Assembly: GCA_036346255.1 (NCBI GenBank)
Contig: JAYEVH010000310.1
Coordinates: forward strand, 62,001-126,000
Length of the DNA: 64,000 nt
Reading direction: 5' to 3'
From: Ampelocalamus luodianensis
Lineage: Eukaryota; Streptophyta; Magnoliopsida; Poales; Poaceae
Shown here: piece after piece, positions 57,901 to 64,000 of the stretch
How the letters are laid out: every line of letters starts with the position of its first letter
Position numbering within the stretch: the first letter of the stretch is position 1
Translations under genes and position numbers: made by a program
Notes under the pieces: model-generated
Told to the model about the DNA's origin: nothing
The model's database searches: none
What the model saw: only the letters and a program-made list of their open reading frames with translations

Positions 57901-60091
57901 TTAGGACAGCGATTAATTACCAAACTAATGATTAGCGGTTTAATGTGTCCTAATGATTGGCACGTATGGTTTAAGCGGTTTAAGGGCCCACCTAGCAGTG
58001 ACACAAGGTGGCGGCTTAGGACAAAATTATTGCTAATAATGATTAGCAATAAAAGGATGTAAAAGAGACACTAATGACTTCTGGATTTCAAATCTAAGCC
58101 TACGGGCCCACAAGTCAGTGACATAATTGCCCGGATTAAGACACAATAATGACATCCAATGATCACCAATGATTAGGCAATATCTGTGTTCTAAACAAAT
58201 GACGAAAACCGGAGTTCCCTCCCGGCAAAATCCCGAGCTACTTCCACGGCTTATCGCCGGCGACACTGGTCGCGGCGGCGTCAACCAAGTAGTGAAATGG
58301 AATCGCAATAACCTTACGGACCTAGTGGTGGCAATCACGCCGGCGGTGAGGGACTAGAACGCCGGCTAGCCGGAAAATGAAAACGGGAGCCTTTACTGCT
58401 AAGTACGAAAATAGCGAGAAGCTCAGCTGCAGTCCAGAGAAGCGGGTGCCAGAGCCTCTAGGGACTAATAAGGAGCTACCTTAATGGGGAGGAGCTTCAA
58501 AAGATGGCCGGAGATGCTTGCCCACGGTGGAGGCTTGCCGGACTTGAAGAAGAAAGGTGCAAATTGGTGCCCTAAGCAAAATGAGTGGCACCAAAACACC
58601 AATGAGCTTCTATAAGGTTCACGAAGCTATATGAGCAAAGAATTGAAAATGGAGCACTCACTGAAATGAGGAAGAAGATGACCAATTGACTGAATTTGAA
58701 CAAACCCCAAATTGGACAATTCACGAGAATCAAATCCAAAATTAAGTGAGGGGAAATGTTCAAGGTGATAAATAGATGAGGTTAGGCAAAGAAACATGAA
58801 GGAGGACCACTGAACACCAAGAACACCAATGGAGCTCCACGGTTCAACAATGGTGGATTGTCGGTTTTGAGGTGTTAAGCTCCAAAATTGAAAATGGAGC
58901 TCAATGGCAGTGTAAAGGAACACCAGAGTGTGTTGGGGTGCTTATAAGGCTTTGAAAGCATTAGGGTTTGACAATAATGCTTTTTGGAGACATGGTGCAA
59001 AGTACAAGGCATGGCCGAAAGTGAAAAAGGTGGAGATGATGGCATAGGGTATGGCTCACCGCATATGTCTCCCATACCCTAAATGTTAACTAGGATGACC
59101 GTAGGGAGCAAGATTTGACACCTCCATCCTCTCGCTTTGTGCATGCATGGATCGGAGGTAGGAGACGATGCGGAATGTACTAGGAGGATTTTCACCGTTG
59201 GATTAGACACGGACGGCCGAGATAGCGCCACGCTGCGCTTCAAAACACAACGGGAGATTGCGAGCCCTACGATTAGAAACGGACGGCTCAGATTGCCCCA
59301 CGCCGCAAACTCTATTTACAACGAGGTACGCGAGCGTTGGATCTTAATCCAACGGCTCGATTCAAAAATGCAACCGAGGGTCCAAGGCTTCGGAAATCTC
59401 AACGGTTGGATGGGGATCTATCGGTGACATTCGGACTTGCAACCGAAGGTCCGGCGATACACGCGCTGGCCGTGCGATTTAGATCTAACGGACGAGATCG
59501 ATTGCGCTGCTTTAAAGAGTGGCTCGGTGCGCTTAGTTGATCGACCGAATCAAGTGGCTCGAGCCCGAGTCCGACTCGAACCCAAGCAACAAGAAACCAA
59601 GTTTGACTTTGAAAAAGAAAGAGACTCGAAAGATTTATTTGAGGTAGCAAAATAACTCCAAAAATTATGAAAATTTTACAGAGCTTGCTAACTCAGATAT
59701 TAACCTTGTGTAAAATGTTCAGAGATTTTTATGCTGCGAATAAATCTCCAAAAATTCTGCAAGGCTCTGTTTTAATGTTTGACTGAGAGTCAAACAGTTT
59801 GATCGCCTCTAAAATTTTCAAACAATTTCTAAAAATTGTGAGATTTTTCAGAGGGGTCACATACCATCACAGAGACTTAGGAAAAATATTTCCAGAGGAT
59901 GATCATAAGATTTGACAAGATTGTTTTTGGAATAACAAGATTTGGATCAACAAGACTTGTGACAATATATTTCCATAATTCCTTGTACAAGAATTTCTTG
60001 GCACCACAGGAATTACATGATGTAAGAAAAAGTTTTAATTTCTACTGATTTTCTTACATTTGAAACACAAGCCCAAAATTGGGATGTTACA
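54938..60091 (-). repeat. 5' LTR f of element 2
   Basis: 5154 bp, near-identical to LTR e with an offset of about 9477. Hairpin 55024-55050, CTATTCGAATAG at 55706-55717, exon A 56487-56548, donor GTGAGT at 58661, TATA box at 58941-58950, terminal inverted repeat at about 60019-60058. A leader frame (58923 to 58661) is open in the phase that joins exon A but starts at GTG, not ATG. Confidence 0.95.
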
Positions 60092-60477
60092 TGACCATGT
60101 CTATCTTAAAGTGTCACCCCTGAAGGGTACTCATCGTTTTCAGGTAAAAGGGAAGCTCGCACCTCGTTATATCGGACCCTTCCGAATCATTGCTAAGCGA
60201 GGAGTCAGAGCTTATCAATTAGAACTACAGAATCCTCTCGCAGATGCATGATACTTTTCATGTGTCTCAATTGAAGAAATGTCTTCGTATTCCTATTGAG
60301 GCAACTGCTTATGAGCATCTTGATCTCCAACCTAATCTTTCCTATCAAGAACAACCAGTGCGTATCCTCGACACAATGGAACGCAGGACAAGAAATCGTA
60401 CTGTCAAGTTCTTGAAAATTCATGGGCTAATCATTCCGAGGATGAAGCCACTTGGGAGCGCCAAGATCTAATGCATT
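60092..60477 (+). pseudogene. Pol C-terminus of element O (after element 2)
   Basis: It resumes with [19 protein letters not shown] and LAPRYIGPFRI, then [12 protein letters not shown] and a chromodomain-like RRTRNRTVKFLK. A 1-base shift follows, after which [16 protein letters not shown] and TGA are read in another frame. The tail is short compared with complex 1. Confidence 0.85.
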
Positions 60478-60724
60478 GAGCACCCCCATCTTTTTTTGTC
60501 GCTTAGTACTTTCCTTTGAATCAAGAAAGGAAAGTTTAAACAAAGCAATGTAAACAAAGATGTCATGATAACACTATGTTGTTATGAAAATTTCTTCTTT
60601 GTTATCTTTGAAGGAAATCAAGACAACAGATGTTGAATTTCCTTATAATTCATTTTCACTTCACTTCTTTCTAATCTTTAAACTGCTCCAAATCTGGGAC
60701 TAGATTTTCTTAAGGGGGTAGGTT
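60478..60724 (+). other. 3' untranslated region and polypurine tract of element O
   Basis: AT-rich, no frame. The tract AAGGGGGTAGG (60712-60722) lies just before the LTR. Confidence 0.8.
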
Positions 60725-63700
60725 TGTAACAGCCCCAAGTTTATAAACAGTAATAAATGCTTTATGAACAGTAATGAGGTGTTGTTCATAGCATTACTGC
60801 TCATTTCTACAATTTGGGCAAAGATGTTACAAATTAAAACCTTCCTTTTGCCAAAAATCCCAAAAGGACCATTTAAAGTCTTAAAGGAATACGAGATAAA
60901 ACTTGTATTATGACTGGGAAGTATTTTTATTAAAGCCTAGATAAATTATCTTGGCTAAAAATATTTTTGTTGCAATTTTTTTTAGAAATTAAATTGATTT
61001 AAAGAAAAATAATTGTTTTTAAATGAATATTTGCTGGCTAAAATAATTATTTATGTATTTTACAAAGTGATAATGTGGTATATAAAATTTATCTGGGAAA
61101 TATGTTATCCCAGTAGCTTCCAGTAGAAATTTCATGAATTGATAAATTTATTTGCTATTTTTAAAATCCTACCAAACCTTTTAAGTATTTGAATGGATCG
61201 GTCAACTAAATCGTCCGACTCAAGACCTAGCATCGTAGCGACTCACTCTCATGTGGTTGGGTCCAACCCAGGCACCGTTCGCTCATCACGATCGGGCGCG
61301 AGCCCAAAACCCATACGTGATATGAGCCGTCGATCTTCAATCGAACGGGCGAGACTATAACGCCCCGCGGGTTGTCCACGTGTGCGTCTTAATCTCCGCC
61401 GTTGGATCTTGATCCAACGCTCGAGATCAGTGTGTGCAATCGGACAACTCCGAGCCCTTCTCAATCTCCACCGCTCATTCTCGATCCAACAAAGACATCC
61501 TTTTCGCTTTAAATTTAAAGGCGCGCTTTTATCTGAGCCGTTAGATTCAAATCCTACGGCTTTTCCTTTTTACCGCGTGCTATTAAGGCCCGCGCTCCTC
61601 TGGGCCGTTGGATCTTCATCGTGTGGTCCAGATTGGTGTATGCATTGGACGACTCAATCCCTTACGATCGCAGCCTGTTCATCTTTGATCTAACCGCGCC
61701 GCTTATTTGATCCAAATCAAAGCGCGCGTTTATGTGGGCCTTTGATTTAAATCCTCACGGCGCTCCTTTTTGACCGTGGGCCTTTAAAGCCCAAATTCGG
61801 TGGGTCGTTGGATTTTCATCGTAGGGTCCATATGAGTGTATGCAATCGGACCATCCGGTTCTTTGCCCCATCTCGACCGTAGAAATCTAATCGGACGGTG
61901 CCGCGTCATCACATCAAAAAGGGGTGACGTGTATCCCTTTTAATCGATCGTTGGATCTTAATCCAACGTCTCTCTTTGAAAGTGGAGCCCCGAAGCCTTC
62001 GGGATTTCATTTAGATCTCGATCGACTGACCTAGATCGTGCGGTCCATATTAACTGGTACCGATTCAAATCTTTTAATCTCCCTATTTATCACAGCCGCC
62101 CATTTCCAATCGGACGGCTGATATTCTTTTGAGCTTTTGTGAAGCGCGCGCGGCTGAGAATGACAATGGGACCCACATGTAAGAGTGTTCTTATCTTCTT
62201 CCCTCTCTCTCACACAGATCTCTCTCAGAAACAGAGGAGAGGATTTATCCCAAAGTTTATGCACTAATTTTTGGATGTTTAGCTAAATGGACACCTCATC
62301 AACTCTAGACCTTTCTCTCTTGCCCAGTAGCTCAACATCCATATATAAACCCTAGCTTTCTTTGTTGTTGCCATTGTTGACCACTAAAGCTTTTCATCGT
62401 CATTTCCAGTCCAGTGGAGTTTCTTGCTCCTGTTCTTTGCTTGTCCATCCCAAGCACTGGTTTTACCTTGTAATAAAGATTTGACATCTTTTGTAGGTTA
62501 AACCAGAGTTTATTTCTCTGTCAATCATCATCGGTTTTCAGAGTCTTTGGCTCCTTTCCCATCCTGGTAAGCTAAAAACCCTAGTTATAACATCTTGAGC
62601 ATCCTAAGGACTTTAGAAGCTCCTGTGAATCATTCTTTTGAACATCAGAAGCTTCAACTTGCTTTAAACTGAAAAGTTGTATTCTAACTTTTCGGCCTTT
62701 CATATATTTTTCAAGAATTAGGGTTCTTCCTGTTAACTTATCATCTTATTTAGGTTTAGACCAAACCCTAGCAGCATAACAAGTTGATCTTTCAATTCTT
62801 GTCATCATCTATTTTGACTCCTAGTTGGAATTTGTCTCTGTTCTATTGTCGGCTCAACCGACAAAATAAGTTTTACTTTAGCGTCTGTAATCTAACTGAT
62901 TAGGGTTAGATTAAGGTTGGTTTGGGATATTAATTACCCTAAAAGATCATGCTAAGTTTCATTTATGAACTTTTGCATGTTCTGTATTTCTTTTTCCAAA
63001 AATTGCAGTCTGTCCTGTTTTCAGCTCTTTTAAAATCTGAAAACTGGGACTTTGCACTAAACTCCAGTTTCTGTCTTTTGAAAACAGTAAGCTATATTAT
63101 GGGTTATTATCACTATTATGGGTAGTTATGGCTTAAGCATACTGTAATCATGCATTTCCAAATTGATCATGCATATTTCTTTCATTTTGAACTTATTGTC
63201 AGTTTTGGCATTTATTGGATTTATTTGCTTTCTATAGAATCTGGTTCATTTGAAGTTTTTGAATCTGCCTCTGAACAATCTGAACCTGCAACAGAAGTAT
63301 ACAACTACCAAGGCAAGCTTCCTCTTTGCACCATGTTGATCCCTAATTTTATACATTAGATTTTTTTTCTAAACTCAGTGACAACTGTGCATGCTATTTT
63401 TCTGAAAATACAAATTTTGATCTGTTAGTAGTTAGCTATGACCAAACCTGAAGGATTACCTCAATTGTAACCATACACTTAACCTTAGCATAGCGCTGTA
63501 TATTATAACCTATATTTTCAGTTCTGGCTTAGACTTGCAGTCTAGAGACTTTAGAGTTTGACAAGCATATCTTGTCAAACATGGGGATCACAACTGAACC
63601 TGTGTTATTTTAAACTCTTTGTCTAGTTTCTTTAAATCAGACTTGTATTTGAAATTTAAATTGATCTGGACAAGAGGAAGCTAGTGATGGTGCTTTTGTG

Positions 63701-64000
63701 CACGAGATTGGGTTTTGTGGTGGACTTGTCCGGGTTAATTAAGGACCGAACTCGACTATTCGGTTCAAGTCCCCACGCACTTCCACATGCAGTGTATGGT
63801 ATTTGTTTGGTTAAGTAAAATGTTAAGACTATTGGGTTGGAAACAAGAGAGTAAGGATATGTGTATTGACCTCGTATGGCATAGATGCTTTGGTCTTATG
63901 ATGCGTTGTATGCCATGTGAGCTTGTATGTCGAAGATCGATGTTCTTAGAAGGGTGAGGCGTATATGTGCTCCGTAGCATATACGATACCTTAATGGTGC
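60725..64000 (+). repeat. 3' LTR of element O (incomplete, window edge)
   Basis: Starts TGTAACAGCCCC. TATA box at 62341-62350, ATG-free leader to the donor GTAAGC at 62577, exon A at 63238-63312, and the 325-bp segment 63421-63745 that the 5' LTR has lost. It corresponds to the first 2.95 kb of the 5' LTR. Confidence 0.95.
63238..63312 (+). CDS. Candidate mini-exon A (copy O, 3' LTR)
   Basis: 75 nt between GCTTTCTATAG and CCAAG|GCAAGC. Phase 1 is open and acidic: SGSFEVFESASEQSEPATEV, then YNYQ. It is the longest copy, and again a whole number of codons. Confidence 0.5.

Larger units (their letters stand above)
45461..60091 (-). mobile_element. Ty3/gypsy Tekay-type element 2, full length, nested in element O
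   Basis: 14631 bp: LTR e (45461-50598), internal region (50599-54937, only 4.3 kb) and LTR f (54938-60091). TGAC precedes it (45457-45460) and TGACC follows it (60092-60096); a 5-bp TSD with one lost C on the left fits best. The LTRs are almost identical, so insertion is recent relative to O. Gag and pol are broken and fused by a deletion, so it had to be moved by enzymes from another copy, or decayed after insertion. Confidence 0.95.
35999..64000 (+). mobile_element. Ty3/gypsy Tekay-type element O, split by element 2
   Basis: 5' LTR (35999-40075), PBS, leader with an extra frame, gag, pol to 45460, then element 2 (45461-60091), then the rest of pol (60092-60477), polypurine tract and 3' LTR (from 60725, running off the window). 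The order and strand are consistent throughout. Pol is heavily frame-shifted, so O is not autonomous. Confidence 0.9.

Overview
This window is plant nuclear DNA, most likely from a grass with a large, repeat-rich genome (inference from element types). I found no intact host gene and no rRNA, tRNA or CRISPR array. About 95% of it is LTR retrotransposon sequence. The dominant family is a Ty3/gypsy chromovirus of the Tekay/Del type: the polyprotein order is gag-protease-RT-RNase H-integrase, a chromodomain-like tail follows, and the primer binding site (PBS) matches initiator tRNA-Met. Its LTRs are unusually long (4-5 kb). Read on the + strand, minus-oriented LTRs start TGTGAGGACC and end TGTTACA; plus-oriented LTRs start TGTAACA and end TCCTCACA.

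Layout. 1-546: end of a gypsy LTR. 547-1303: unassigned DNA. 1304-2317 and 26393-27038: two pieces of a Ty1/copia element (RNase H tail plus 3' LTR, and another LTR). Between them lies minus-strand gypsy complex 1: a truncated LTR, an almost full internal region with gag, PR-RT and RNase H-IN-chromodomain, a central LTR, then a stub of a second internal region and LTR. The central LTR carries a three-level nest of solo LTRs: P (+ orientation) sits in it with target duplication (TSD) CCGCC, b sits in P with TTTTG, and c sits in b with TTCAC. 27039-30185: two older plus-oriented LTR fragments (R, S), followed by a 29-bp minisatellite. 30762-35792: solo LTR d with TSD GAACC. 35914-35998: stub of a Stowaway-like MITE. 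35999-64000: plus-strand gypsy element O, whose 3' LTR runs off the window. O is split inside pol by complete minus-strand element 2 (45461-60091, two 5.1-kb LTRs, TSD TGAC[C]).

The most interesting signal is inside the LTRs. Each well-preserved LTR seems to carry a small split reading frame downstream of a TATA box: a leader ending in a GT splice donor, a mini-exon (exon A) bounded by YAG and an AG|GCAAG (GC-type) donor, and a terminal exon (exon B) ending in a stop codon. In eight of nine readable copies exon A is 60, 63, 69 or 75 nt long, always a multiple of three; the ninth is 62 nt with a visible 1-base loss. The intron phases agree, and the joined codon is normally GAG or a G-starting codon. 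I know of no description of this structure. It is inferred only from comparing copies within this window. Other LTR-wide signals are a hairpin whose stem covaries about 85-115 nt from the LTR 3' end, several exact palindromes, and many GTTGGATC..GATCCAAC dyads in the U3 regions.

Two patterns affect interpretation. Several nonsense codons are CAG>TAG, as expected from deamination of methylated CHG cytosines. In elements O and 2, copies also differ mainly at CTG/CAG trinucleotides (CTG read as TCG or CG). That may be a sequencing or consensus artefact at methylated CHG sites, so some frameshifts there may not be real.
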